Below are positions 1 through 9,508 of a stretch of DNA of 64,000 nucleotides, piece after piece (position 1 is the stretch's first letter; the number at the start of each line of letters is the position of its first letter). Under the pieces are notes generated by a model. The model had not been told where the DNA came from. It was given only the letters and a program-made list of their open reading frames with translations, and did no database searches. The position numbers were made by a program, and so were the translations under genes. The stretch is from Mycobacterium sp. DL99 (GTDB lineage Bacteria; Actinomycetota; Actinomycetes; Mycobacteriales; Mycobacteriaceae), in NCBI RefSeq assembly GCF_004762045.1, contig NZ_SJOM01000007.1, forward strand, positions 861,432 to 925,431. Reading direction: 5' to 3'.

Positions 1-272
1 GCCACCGGGATGAACACCAGCAGTTGCCAGAGTTCGAAGTTGGCGTTGACCGCCGTTCCCTGGGCGGCAGTGCCTGCCGCGAGCATGCCCGCGACGAACA
101 GCAACGAGTCACCCGGCAGGACTGGGAACAACACCCCGGACTCGACGAAGACGACGACCAGGATGCCCACCAGGGCCCAGGTGCCGAAGGATCCGATGAG
201 GTGCACCGGATCCATGAAATCCGGCATGAGCGCCAGATTGGTCGTAGCCTCAGGGAGGGCGATGTCGATCAC
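1..272 (-). CDS. DedA/SNARE-associated family membrane protein (C-terminus off the window edge)
   Basis: This is the N-terminal ~90 residues of a minus-strand gene running off the left edge. The translation contains the DedA signature: an acidic residue followed by a hydrophobic FPVLPGDSLL stretch and a first membrane segment (WALVGILVVVF). DedA proteins are integral membrane proteins implicated in lipid flipping and envelope homeostasis. The GTG at 272 is the most upstream start, but its AGGGAG element is only about 2 nt away, so internal ATG codons at 227 or 215 are possible. It is divergent from fba. A DedA gene beside fba matches M. tuberculosis order (Rv0364 next to Rv0363c, from memory). 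Confidence 0.85.
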   Translation of the reverse strand, partial: MIDIALPEATTNLALMPDFMDPVHLIGSFGTWALVGILVVVFVESGVLFPVLPGDSLLFVAGMLAAGTAAQGTAVNANFELWQLLVFIPV

Positions 273-346
273 GACTCCCTAGGGTACCTGGGTCCCACCA
301 CCGGTCTTCACCTGCGACAACCCGCGACAAGATAGAAGGACAAGCC

Positions 347-1384
347 ATGCCGATCGCCACGCCTGAGGTCTATGCCGAGATGCTGGGCCGGGCCAAGGAG
401 CACTCCTTCGCATTCCCGGCCATCAACTGCACGTCGTCGGAAACGATCAACGCCGCCATCAAGGGTTTCGCCGACGCGGGCAGCGACGGCATCATCCAGT
501 TCTCGACCGGTGGGGCGGAGTTCGGCTCCGGGCTCGGCGTCAAGGACATGGTGACGGGCGCCGTCGCGCTGGCGGAGTTCGCCCACGTGATCGCCGACAA
601 GTACCCGATCACGGTGGCCCTGCACACCGATCACTGTCCGAAGGACAAGCTGGACACGTATGTGCGGCCGTTGCTGGCCATCTCCGCCGAGCGAGTCGCC
701 GCCGGCCGCAATCCGTTGTTCCAGTCGCACATGTGGGACGGCTCGGCTGTCCCGATCGACGAGAACCTGACCATCGCCCAGGAGCTGCTGAAGCTCGCGG
801 CGGCGGCCAAGATCATCCTCGAGGTCGAGATCGGCGTGGTCGGCGGTGAAGAGGACGGCGTCGAGGCCGAGATCAACGAGAAGCTCTACACCTCCTCGGA
901 GGACTTCGAGAAGACCATCGACGCGCTCGGCGCCGGTGAGCAGGGGGCGTACCTGCTGGCCGCGACGTTCGGCAACGTGCACGGCGTGTACAAGCCCGGC
1001 AACGTGGTGCTCAAGCCCGACGTGCTGGCCGAGGGGCAGCGGGTGGCCGCCGCCAAGCTCGGATTGCCCAGTGATGCAAAGCCTTTCGACTTCGTCTTCC
1101 ACGGCGGGTCGGGTTCGTTGAAGTCCGAGATCGAAGATTCCCTCAAATACGGTGTGGTGAAGATGAACGTCGACACCGACACCCAGTACGCCTTCACCCG
1201 TCCGCTGGCCGCGCACATGTTCACCAACTACGACGGGGTGCTCAAGGTCGACGGCGAGGTCGGCAACAAGAAGGTGTACGACCCGCGCAGCTACCTGAAG
1301 AAGGCCGAGGCGTCGATGTCCGAGCGCGTCATCGAGGCCTGCAACGACCTGCACAGCGCCGGGCGTAGCGTCACCGGCGGTTAG
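347..1384 (+). CDS. fba: Fructose-bisphosphate aldolase, class II
   Basis: Zinc-dependent cleavage of fructose 1,6-bisphosphate to glyceraldehyde 3-phosphate and dihydroxyacetone phosphate, in glycolysis and gluconeogenesis (cytosol). The 345-residue protein is the length expected of the mycobacterial enzyme. The active-site segment LHTDHCPKD places catalytic Asp95 and zinc ligand His96 at the positions described for M. tuberculosis Fba. Further ligand regions are the FGNVHGVYKPGNV and VFHGGSGS segments, each with a conserved His. The ATG follows an AGAAGGAC-type ribosome site. It converges on the minus-strand membrane-protein gene ending at 1435; only a weak imperfect stem lies in the 50-bp gap. 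Confidence 0.97.
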   Translation: MPIATPEVYAEMLGRAKEHSFAFPAINCTSSETINAAIKGFADAGSDGIIQFSTGGAEFGSGLGVKDMVTGAVALAEFAHVIADKYPITVALHTDHCPKDKLDTYVRPLLAISAERVAAGRNPLFQSHMWDGSAVPIDENLTIAQELLKLAAAAKIILEVEIGVVGGEEDGVEAEINEKLYTSSEDFEKTIDALGAGEQGAYLLAATFGNVHGVYKPGNVVLKPDVLAEGQRVAAAKLGLPSDAKPFDFVFHGGSGSLKSEIEDSLKYGVVKMNVDTDTQYAFTRPLAAHMFTNYDGVLKVDGEVGNKKVYDPRSYLKKAEASMSERVIEACNDLHSAGRSVTGG

Positions 1385-1434
1385 GTGGCCAGGCGGAGCC
1401 AGAGCTTGCGTCCGCGCAGCGTCACCCGATCAGG

Positions 1435-2226
1435 TCAACCGGTGGGCGCCTGGCAGATCTTCCACTGATTGTCGCGGAACTGGAGGTCGAAGCTGCGGGT
1501 GGATCGCGTTTGCGGGGCAAAGGCCATGAAGCTGGTGACGTTGGCTTCGGCGTGGTCGCCGTTGACGACCACCTGGTCGATGCTGGCCACCACGGGGTAC
1601 TGCTTGGCGGCCTCCACCCGGGCGTGGGTTTCATCCCAGGCCTTCTGGTCGTATTTGACGTAGTTGTCGCGGGTGGTGCCGCAGGTGATCGACCGCAGGG
1701 CGGCCAGGTCGCCGCGCTGGATGGCTGAGTCGAAGTTCTGGATCGTCGTGCGGACGTCGTCGTCCTGGGAGGCGGCCGTCGACGATGTGCGGGTCAGCAG
1801 GACGGTGCCGAGTACTGCGATGGCTACCAGGGCCGCGATCACCAATATGACTGCGACCACCCACCCCCAGCTGCGGCGGGCAGCGGGCTGTGGCTCCTGA
1901 TCTGGTTCTTCGCGCGGCGGAATGACTTGTGGGGCAGCACCTTTAGGCGCCTCGGCGGCGACGGTATCGCCCTCGTCGGGCGGCGCGAAGATCTCGGTCT
2001 CCGGGTCGGGAGGGGTGTCGATCTTCTGCGTGGACCCGTCGAATCCGGACGGTGCGGTGAATCGTCGCTCTTCGTTGAGGTGCACTTCCCCGGTGACTTC
2101 GTCGGCTGAGCCGAAAATCTCGGTGGCCGGTTCGGTCACCTCGGACATGTTCGGCAACTCGACCTTCTCGGTCGGTGTGTCGCTGTGGTCGGTGCGGTCC
2201 TCGTCAGGTCCCGTTGGGTTCGACAT
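1435..2226 (-). CDS. Conserved single-pass membrane protein, Rv0361-like
   Basis: The 263-residue protein has a long acidic, proline-rich cytoplasmic N-terminus (roughly residues 1-117), one membrane helix (WGWVVAVILVIAALVAIAVL, about 120-142) and an extracytoplasmic domain of about 115 residues with two cysteines. That domain resembles the small cystatin/NTF2-like lumazine-binding folds common in mycobacterial envelope proteins. The ATG at 2226 was chosen because a GGGGAGGA element lies about 11 nt upstream; the longer reading frame has no such site. It is divergent from the DUF3151 gene, as Rv0361 is from Rv0360c in M. tuberculosis. Function unknown. The mgtE gene recalled between fba and this gene in M. 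tuberculosis is absent here. Confidence 0.8.
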   Translation of the reverse strand: MSNPTGPDEDRTDHSDTPTEKVELPNMSEVTEPATEIFGSADEVTGEVHLNEERRFTAPSGFDGSTQKIDTPPDPETEIFAPPDEGDTVAAEAPKGAAPQVIPPREEPDQEPQPAARRSWGWVVAVILVIAALVAIAVLGTVLLTRTSSTAASQDDDVRTTIQNFDSAIQRGDLAALRSITCGTTRDNYVKYDQKAWDETHARVEAAKQYPVVASIDQVVVNGDHAEANVTSFMAFAPQTRSTRSFDLQFRDNQWKICQAPTG

Positions 2227-2291
2227 CCCTGGTGCGGTCCTCCCCGTACGTCGGTACCGGTGGAGCTTATCGGTCGGTGCACAATAGGCCC

Positions 2292-2708
2292 ATGACACGG
2301 ATGGGTGATTTGTTGGGGCCGGAACCGGTCTTCCTTCCAGGGGACCCTGAGGCCGAGGACGAATTGGCTGCGGGGGAGAAGGCGGCCGTGGTGGCCGCCG
2401 CCCACCCGTCGGCGTCGATCGCCTGGGCGGTACTGGCCGAGAAGGCGCTCGCCGATGACAAGGCCGTCACCGCATACGCGTACGCCCGCACCGGTTATCA
2501 CCGCGGGCTGGATCAGTTGCGCCGCAACGGCTGGAAGGGGTTCGGCCCGGTGCCGTTCGCCCATGAGCCGAACCAGGGATTCCTGCGGTGCGTGGCCTCG
2601 CTGGCCCGGGCCGCCGACGACATCGGCGAGACCGACGAGTTCCAGCGGTGCCTGGATCTGCTCGACGACTGCGATCCGTCGGCGCGGGCCGAGCTCGGCC
2701 TGGCCTGA
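2292..2708 (+). CDS. DUF3151 family protein (Rv0360c-like)
   Basis: A 138-residue soluble protein starting MTRMGDLLGPEP. It is alpha-helical and alanine-rich, with the motif GYHRGLDQLRRNGWKGFGPVPFAHEPNQGFLRCV that I associate with actinobacterial DUF3151. No catalytic motif is evident and no function is known. The ATG at 2292 is preferred over upstream in-frame starts because those would overlap the divergent promoter region of the neighbouring gene. It ends 3 bp from the convergent cation-efflux gene, with a short CTGAG/CTCAG stem (2705-2715) across the junction. Confidence 0.82.
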   Translation: MTRMGDLLGPEPVFLPGDPEAEDELAAGEKAAVVAAAHPSASIAWAVLAEKALADDKAVTAYAYARTGYHRGLDQLRRNGWKGFGPVPFAHEPNQGFLRCVASLARAADDIGETDEFQRCLDLLDDCDPSARAELGLA

Positions 2709-2711
2709 GCC

Positions 2712-3608
2712 TCAGTCCTTCGCCTCGCACGAGCAGTCGTCTGCTGATTCGGGCGGTTCCACCTGCACGGTGGCGTGAGCCAGGCCCCGGGCGTTGAGTA
2801 CCGCGCGTGCGTCGTCGAGCACTCGGACGGCGTCGGCATTGCTGGTCAGGTGCGCGGTGACCATGTCCTTCCCGGGGACCAGTGTCCACACGTGCAGATC
2901 GTGCACCTCGGTCACACCGTCCACCGATTCGAGCGCAGCTCGGAGTTCCTCGACGTCGATGTGCTGCGGAGAGGATTCGCTGAGAATCCGCAGCGCGGCG
3001 CGGGCCAACGCGATGGCCCGGGGCAGCACCCACAGGGCCACCAGGACCGCGACCACCACGTCGGCGTAGGGCCAGCCGGTGGTGACGGTGACGATGCCGG
3101 CGACCAGGACTCCGATGCTGCCGACGGTGTCGGCCACGACCTCCATGTAGGCGCCCTTGACGGCCAGGCTGTCCTTGGAGTGCGACCGCAGCATCATCAC
3201 GACGACGGCGTTGGCGGCCAGGCCCGCCAGGGCCACGACGATCATGGGCACGCCGGGAACGTCGGGAGCATCGCCGAGGCGTTCGAAGGCCTCGTAGAGG
3301 ATGAAGCCCGCCACTCCCAGCAGGAGGGCGGCATTGGCCACGGCGGTGAAAACCTCTGCTCGGTGCCAGCCGTAGGTGCGGGCCGGCGATGAGCTACCGC
3401 GCTTCGCCAGCAGTACCGCGGTCAATCCCATGAACATGGCGACCAGGTCGGTCAGCATGTGGCCGGCGTCGGCGAGCAGTGCGATCGAGTTGATCAGCAG
3501 TGCGGTGACCAGCTCGAGGACGAAGAACGCGCTGAGGATCACCGCGGCGAGGATCATCCTGCTGACGCGGGTATCGCTGCTGTGGCTGTGATCGTGGCCG
3601 GCACCCAT
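2712..3608 (-). CDS. Cation diffusion facilitator (CzcD/ZitB-type metal efflux protein)
   Basis: Proton-coupled export of divalent metal, probably Zn2+ or similar, across the cytoplasmic membrane. The 298-residue protein has a His-rich start (HDHSHSSD), about six membrane segments and a C-terminal cytoplasmic metal-sensing domain (VTEVHDLHVWTL), with Cys-rich tail residues CSCEAKD. The TM2 metal site is ADAGHMLTD (HxxxD), but the equivalent TM5 site reads EVVAD, so Glu replaces the usual His of HxxxD. Specificity may therefore differ from ZitB. The start lies 10 bp from an ArsR/SmtB-like palindrome (3619-3638), suggesting metal-regulated transcription. From memory, the gene is an insertion relative to the M. 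tuberculosis Rv0360c-Rv0359 junction. Confidence 0.92.
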   Translation of the reverse strand: MGAGHDHSHSSDTRVSRMILAAVILSAFFVLELVTALLINSIALLADAGHMLTDLVAMFMGLTAVLLAKRGSSSPARTYGWHRAEVFTAVANAALLLGVAGFILYEAFERLGDAPDVPGVPMIVVALAGLAANAVVVMMLRSHSKDSLAVKGAYMEVVADTVGSIGVLVAGIVTVTTGWPYADVVVAVLVALWVLPRAIALARAALRILSESSPQHIDVEELRAALESVDGVTEVHDLHVWTLVPGKDMVTAHLTSNADAVRVLDDARAVLNARGLAHATVQVEPPESADDCSCEAKD

Positions 3609-3618
3609 GCCCCGAAAT

Positions 3619-3638
3619 ATATGCGGAAATACGCATAT
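3619..3638 (-). promoter_or_regulatory. Operator-like inverted repeat upstream of the cation-efflux gene
   Basis: ATATGCG (3619-3625) and CGCATAT (3632-3638) form a perfect 7-bp inverted repeat with a 6-bp AT-rich spacer. It is centred about 20 bp upstream of the efflux gene start and inside the only 66-bp gap between that gene and the site-2 protease gene. The AT-rich arms stand out against GC-rich surroundings. Shape and position resemble operators of ArsR/SmtB-family metal-sensing repressors; no such regulator is encoded in the window. Confidence 0.6.
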
Positions 3639-3674
3639 GTGGCAAGTGGCGAGGCCACCGTCGGCGACGATGCG

Positions 3675-4454
3675 TCAGAGCCAGGCGGACCAGAACCGGG
3701 TCAGCGCGCTGCCCCACGACACCAGTTGGCTCGGTACTCCCGAGAGGTCGACGAACCAGAAGACCACCGAGAAGAACCAGCGGTTGAGCGTGGGCGTGAA
3801 CAGCAGGACCATCAGGATGAGGAAACCCCACTGCTTTGCGGGCGCCACCGCTCGTTGGGTGTCGAGGCTCAGGTGTGGTTCCAGTGCGCCGTAGCCGTCC
3901 AGCCCGGGGATCGGCAGCAGGTTCAGTACGAGCGCGGTGACCTGCAGAAATCCCAGGAAGGCCAGCCCGGACCAGAAGACCGCGTGGGCCGAGTCGAAGA
4001 AGATCCGGGTGACGGCCAGCAGGATCACCGCCAGTACCAGGTTCGCGGCCGGGCCGGCCAGGCTGACCAGGGTTTTCTGTCGGGCCGTCATCCACGAGGT
4101 GCGGACGTAGACGGCCCCGCCGGGCAAACCGATGCCGCCCAGCGCGATAAACAGCGCCGGCAACCCCAGCGACAGCAGCGGATGCGAGTACTTGAGCGGG
4201 TTCAGCGTCAGATACCCGCGTACCGCGACGTCGTGGTCACCGAACCGCCATGCGGTGAAGGCGTGGCCGAATTCATGCAGGCACAGGGACACCAACCAGC
4301 CCGCGATGACCAGGATGAAGACGCCGACGTAGGACAGCGTCGTGCGCTCCATACCGGCGAGCCAGGCCAGCACTCCACCGGCCACAGTGAGCGCGACGAC
4401 GGCCAGGAATACCGGGCTCGGCCGTACCGATTGATGCAGCGGGCGGATGTTCAC
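3675..4454 (-). CDS. Site-2 protease family (M50) intramembrane metalloprotease, Rv0359-like
   Basis: A 259-residue polytopic membrane protein with the zinc protease motif HEFGH at residues 60-64 in a hydrophobic helix (CLHEFGHAFTAW) and the second family motif NLLPIPGLDG near residue 180, whose Asp supplies the third zinc ligand. About six membrane segments are visible. Family members cut transmembrane substrates such as anti-sigma factors or signal-peptide remnants, but the substrate here is unknown. It lacks the PDZ domain of RseP/Rip1-type proteins, so it belongs to the compact S2P group. It lies 29 bp downstream of the hypothetical gene at 4484-5065 on the same strand, probably in one operon. 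Confidence 0.9.
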   Translation of the reverse strand: MNIRPLHQSVRPSPVFLAVVALTVAGGVLAWLAGMERTTLSYVGVFILVIAGWLVSLCLHEFGHAFTAWRFGDHDVAVRGYLTLNPLKYSHPLLSLGLPALFIALGGIGLPGGAVYVRTSWMTARQKTLVSLAGPAANLVLAVILLAVTRIFFDSAHAVFWSGLAFLGFLQVTALVLNLLPIPGLDGYGALEPHLSLDTQRAVAPAKQWGFLILMVLLFTPTLNRWFFSVVFWFVDLSGVPSQLVSWGSALTRFWSAWL

Positions 4455-4483
4455 GATTCGACGCTACCTGCAGTGTTGGTCGA

Positions 4484-5065
4484 TCAGCCGACTCGCAGCC
4501 AACCCTCGGTGTGCCGGTAGAACGTCGAGCGCCGTACCGTCCGCGGCGCGGACACCCCGTCGCGGATCACCTGCGCACCCGGCGTGCCCAGCTGCGCGGC
4601 GCGTCCGGCAACCCAGCGCTGGGGCCGGCCACGGTCCGACAGCACGCTCGCGCGCAGGCCCGGCATGTCCAGCGTGGGCTCGACCCGGACGCCCGGTGCC
4701 TCGCCGTCGAACAGCACGACGTCGTCGACGATGGCTTCGCCCTGCAGCGGCGCACTGTCGGCCCCGTGCCATTGCGCCGCGCTTACCAGCACTGTTCCCG
4801 TCTCGTCGCGGATCAGTGGGACACGCCGGGCCGGGGCGCGAAGTGCGCGGCGCGCCGACCAACTGCCGGTGGCCGCCGCGACCTCGACGTCGAGCCGATC
4901 GGTGCGCAGCAGCGCGGTCAGAACGGCGGCCAGATCGGCTTCGCCGCCGGTCACGACCAGTCTGCGGTGCGTTCCGAGGTCGTCGACATCGACCCTCGGC
5001 AGGCCGCGGAGCGGGCGCGGAACACGCGCCGTGCCGACCACCGCAACCCCGTCGGAGGTGGTCAA
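4484..5065 (-). CDS. Conserved hypothetical protein, Rv0358-like
   Basis: A 193-residue soluble protein, arginine- and valine-rich, with no membrane segment or signal peptide and no catalytic motif I recognise. Assignment as Rv0358-like rests on position: it is divergent from purA and immediately upstream of the site-2 protease gene, as recalled for M. tuberculosis. The N-terminal half includes diacylglycerol-kinase-like patterning (RLVVTGGEADLAAVLTALLRTDRLDVEVA), a resemblance I would not use to assign function. The ATG at 5065 is the first in frame. Confidence 0.72.
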   Translation of the reverse strand: MTTSDGVAVVGTARVPRPLRGLPRVDVDDLGTHRRLVVTGGEADLAAVLTALLRTDRLDVEVAAATGSWSARRALRAPARRVPLIRDETGTVLVSAAQWHGADSAPLQGEAIVDDVVLFDGEAPGVRVEPTLDMPGLRASVLSDRGRPQRWVAGRAAQLGTPGAQVIRDGVSAPRTVRRSTFYRHTEGWLRVG

Positions 5066-5155
5066 AACTGCTCCTTGTGGTCAGACAAATGTGTTCCTGG
5101 CGTGAGCTGGGATAAGGTGACCTACCGGCTGCATCACATTAGTGCGGAAGATTAG

Positions 5156-7086
<1,931 letters not shown>

Positions 7087-7105
7087 GCCGTGTCACGATG
7101 ACGCG

Positions 7106-7792
7106 GTGACCACGCCACTTCAGTTGCACCGCCTGTCGACGCCGCGTGCAGCAGCGTTCGCCGGCGTGTTGTTCGCGCTGCTGTTCGGTGCGGCCCTCGT
7201 ATTGATCCGCACCGCGTTGCCCGAAGGGGCCGAGCCCGGTTCGCAATGGGTCGACGGCGCAACTACTCGACTGCGGGTCGCGTCGGTGTTGATGCCGTTC
7301 GCCGGTATCGCGTTCCTGTGGTTCATCGGGGTGGTGCGTGACGGCTTCGGCCGCTACGAGGACCGGTTCTTCTCGTCGGTGTTCCTCGGCAGCGGAATCC
7401 TGTTTCTGGCGATGATGTTCGTTTCATCGGCCGTCGGTGCCGGGTTGATCGCCAGCCGGGCGGGGATCACCGACGCCACCGCCTACAGCCACGTCGCCAC
7501 GTTCGGACAGATGGTGTTGATGGCGCTGAGTAAGACCTACGGCGTCCGAATGGCGGCGGTGTTCATGATGTCGCTGGCGACGATCTGGTTGAAGACGGGT
7601 CTGATGCCACGTCCGCTGGTGTACACGACTTACCTTGTCGCACTGGGCCTTCTGATCGCCGGCGATGTCAGCATGTGGATAGTTCTGGCGTTCCCGCTCT
7701 GGGTGCTCGCCGTCAGTGTGCTGATCCTGATCCGGGCCGGGGTGATCGACCTGCATGGCGAGCGAGAGCATCCCGCACAGCCCGAGGGGTGA
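7106..7792 (+). CDS. Conserved polytopic membrane protein
   Basis: A 228-residue protein with about six hydrophobic helices, for example AAAFAGVLFALLFGAALVLI, VLMPFAGIAFLWFIGVV, LGSGILFLAMMFVSSAVGAG and a paired C-terminal stretch from YLVALGLLIAGDV to VLAVSVLILI. It has no charged catalytic motif and no family I can name confidently. The GTG start at 7106 lies 19 bp downstream of the hotdog gene on the same strand, so it may be the last gene of the purA transcript. It ends 40 bp before the DUF222 gene, whose own SOS-type operator lies in that gap. Confidence 0.75.
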   Translation: MTTPLQLHRLSTPRAAAFAGVLFALLFGAALVLIRTALPEGAEPGSQWVDGATTRLRVASVLMPFAGIAFLWFIGVVRDGFGRYEDRFFSSVFLGSGILFLAMMFVSSAVGAGLIASRAGITDATAYSHVATFGQMVLMALSKTYGVRMAAVFMMSLATIWLKTGLMPRPLVYTTYLVALGLLIAGDVSMWIVLAFPLWVLAVSVLILIRAGVIDLHGEREHPAQPEG

Positions 7793-7824
7793 TCGCCCAC
7801 GGTTGTCGGTGGGTGGTGGCATAC

Positions 7825-7840
7825 TCGAACGTATGTTCGA
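7825..7840 (+). promoter_or_regulatory. LexA SOS box overlapping the DUF222/HNH start codon
   Basis: The sequence TCGAAC-GTAT-GTTCGA is a perfect match to the mycobacterial/actinobacterial LexA consensus TCGAAC(N4)GTTCGA. The ATG of the DUF222/HNH gene (7833-7835) uses the spacer and the first base of the right arm, so bound LexA would cover both the probable transcription start and the start codon. This fits a leaderless or near-leaderless SOS-induced transcript. Confidence 0.88.
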
Positions 7841-9293
7841 GACCGTGTCGGATGTGGAGCTGATCGACAGGATCAGTGCCAGGGCGCGGGCGGAGTCGGT
7901 GGCGATCGCGGGCCGGTTGGCAGCGATCGGGGCGTTGGACAGCCTGCGGGAACAGGAGTTGGTCGAAAGCATTTTGTGGCGGACTGATCCGTTCGAAGAA
8001 GTGGCCGCGGAGGTGTCGGCGGCGTTGCGGATCAGTCGGGGTCGGGCCGGTACCCAGGTTCACCATGCCCGGGTGTTGCGGGACAAGCTGCCGTTGGTGG
8101 CGGCACGGTTCGCGGTCGGGGATATCGACTATCGGGTGGTGTGCACGATCATTGCCCGCACCGGCATCGTGGACCAAGCGGTGTGGGCCGGGTTGGATGC
8201 CGAACTGGCGGCGCGGGCACACAGATGGATGCGGTTCTCGCAGCGGCAGTTGCGCGATCGGGTGGATCAGTGGATCGCCAAGCTGGATCCGAATGGGGTG
8301 CGGGTGCCGCCGGATGTGGCTGAGGAGCGGTTCGTGCAGATCGAGGCGGGCAGCCCGGGCAAGGCGACGGTGTGGGCCAACCTGGATGCCGTCGACGGGG
8401 CAGCGTTGGATCAACGCCTGAACGCGCTGGCGGCGACGGTGTGTGAGCACGATCCGCGGACCCGTGAGCAGCGCCGCGCGGATGCGGTGGGGCCGTTGGC
8501 CCGATTGGAATCCCAACTGCCCTGCCGGTGTGGTCGTGACGAGTGCCCCGCGGCGCAGAAGCGGGCCGCGGCCGATGCGGCGGTGGTTCATGTGCTGGCC
8601 GATCGGGCTACCGTCGATGGCAGCTCGGATGATCCGGGATATCTACCGGGGCATGGGATCCTGCCCGCCGAGTCGGTGCGTGACCTCGCGGCCACGGCGA
8701 AGATCAAGCCGCTGCACGTGCCGGCCGGGCCGGACCAACCCAGCGAGCCGGGTGATGCGTCTGATGGGTCTGAGCCTGGCTATCGCCCATCGGTGGCGCT
8801 CTCGGAGTTTATCCGCTGGCGGGACCTGACGTGCCGCTTCCCGGGCTGCGATGCCCCGGTCGAGCGCTGCGACATCGACCACACGATGCCCTATCCGCTG
8901 GGGCCCACGCATCCGTCGAACAACAAGCTCTACTGCCGCGCCCACCACTTGGTCAAGACGTTCTGCGCGGGCTGGTCGGACCGTCAATTGCCCGATGGCA
9001 CCGTCGAATTCACCGCACCGACGGGGCACACCTATGTCACCGAACCGCACGGCGCCGGCATGTTCCCGACCCTCGCGCAACCCACTGGGGAGCTGAACCT
9101 TCCCGAACCGCCGGCCCACCACCCGAACCGGGGCGCGAGGATGCCGACCCGCCGCCAAACCCGCGAGCAGGACCGCCGAGACCGGATCAACGCCGAACGA
9201 TGCCTACGCGCCGAACTCAACACCGACCTCGACATCGAACGCCAATACCAAGCCTGGCTCGCCGAAAAATACGGACCACCCCCACCCTTCTGA
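7833..9293 (+). CDS. DUF222 / HNH endonuclease-domain protein (13E12 repeat family)
   Basis: A 486-residue protein combining an N-terminal DUF222 helical domain (about residues 30-300, with AAEVSAALRISRGRAGTQVHHARVLRDKLP and an AGSPGKATVWANLDAVDGAALDQRLNAL segment) with a C-terminal HNH nuclease module. The module contains CRFPGCDAPVERCDIDHTMPYPLGPTHPSNNKLYCRAHHLVKT: paired CxxC-like cysteines, the D-H pair, Asn and the final His. Family members are abundant in mycobacteria (REP13E12) and often associated with prophage-like or recombination sites, with several under LexA control. ATG 7833 was chosen over the upstream in-frame start because it coincides with the SOS box. A DNA-damage-linked nuclease role is inference. 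Confidence 0.9.
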   Translation: MFETVSDVELIDRISARARAESVAIAGRLAAIGALDSLREQELVESILWRTDPFEEVAAEVSAALRISRGRAGTQVHHARVLRDKLPLVAARFAVGDIDYRVVCTIIARTGIVDQAVWAGLDAELAARAHRWMRFSQRQLRDRVDQWIAKLDPNGVRVPPDVAEERFVQIEAGSPGKATVWANLDAVDGAALDQRLNALAATVCEHDPRTREQRRADAVGPLARLESQLPCRCGRDECPAAQKRAAADAAVVHVLADRATVDGSSDDPGYLPGHGILPAESVRDLAATAKIKPLHVPAGPDQPSEPGDASDGSEPGYRPSVALSEFIRWRDLTCRFPGCDAPVERCDIDHTMPYPLGPTHPSNNKLYCRAHHLVKTFCAGWSDRQLPDGTVEFTAPTGHTYVTEPHGAGMFPTLAQPTGELNLPEPPAHHPNRGARMPTRRQTREQDRRDRINAERCLRAELNTDLDIERQYQAWLAEKYGPPPPF

Positions 9294-9308
9294 GCGGTAT
9301 CGCCCGCT

Positions 9309-9503
9309 TCACTCCCCGGTGAGCTTCAATGCCGACGCGGGGCACAGCTTGACGGCCTGGCGCGCCTGGTCGATCTGATCGTCGGGCACTTCGTCGACGA
9401 GGACTTCGACCACACCGTCCTCGTCCTGGTCGAAGATGACGTCAGAGATCATCACGCAGTTGCCCGATGCGATGCAGGCGTCCTGATCTGCTTCTACTTT
9501 CAT
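9309..9503 (-). CDS. [3Fe-4S] ferredoxin, P450 partner
   Basis: A 64-residue small acidic protein with cluster cysteines in the pattern C-IASGN-C (Cys10, Cys16) and a C-terminal KLCPASAL Cys. That makes three cysteines with the central Cys of a 4Fe motif replaced, as in the ferredoxins that feed bacterial cytochromes P450. ATG 9503 gives the usual start MKVEAD; GTG codons at 9512 and 9515 are also in frame, and the one at 9512 would overlap the P450 stop codon (GTGA). Its immediate position downstream of the P450 supports electron transfer to that enzyme; a dedicated reductase is not in the window. Confidence 0.92.
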   Translation of the reverse strand: MKVEADQDACIASGNCVMISDVIFDQDEDGVVEVLVDEVPDDQIDQARQAVKLCPASALKLTGE

Positions 9504-9508
9504 GGCAT

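Noticed and set aside
308..1354. Long minus-strand open frame opposite fba
   Set aside because: Arises from high-GC third positions of the real gene; its translation has no recognisable domain and fba on the other strand is certain.
7755..9293. DUF222 gene as a fragment of a prophage or integrated element
   Set aside because: No integrase, repeats or phage genes nearby; flanking genes are ordinary chromosomal genes.
9294..9325. Terminator stems after the DUF222 gene
   Set aside because: GAGCGG/CCGCTT and TCAC/GTGA pairings are short and rely on wobble pairs; too weak to call.
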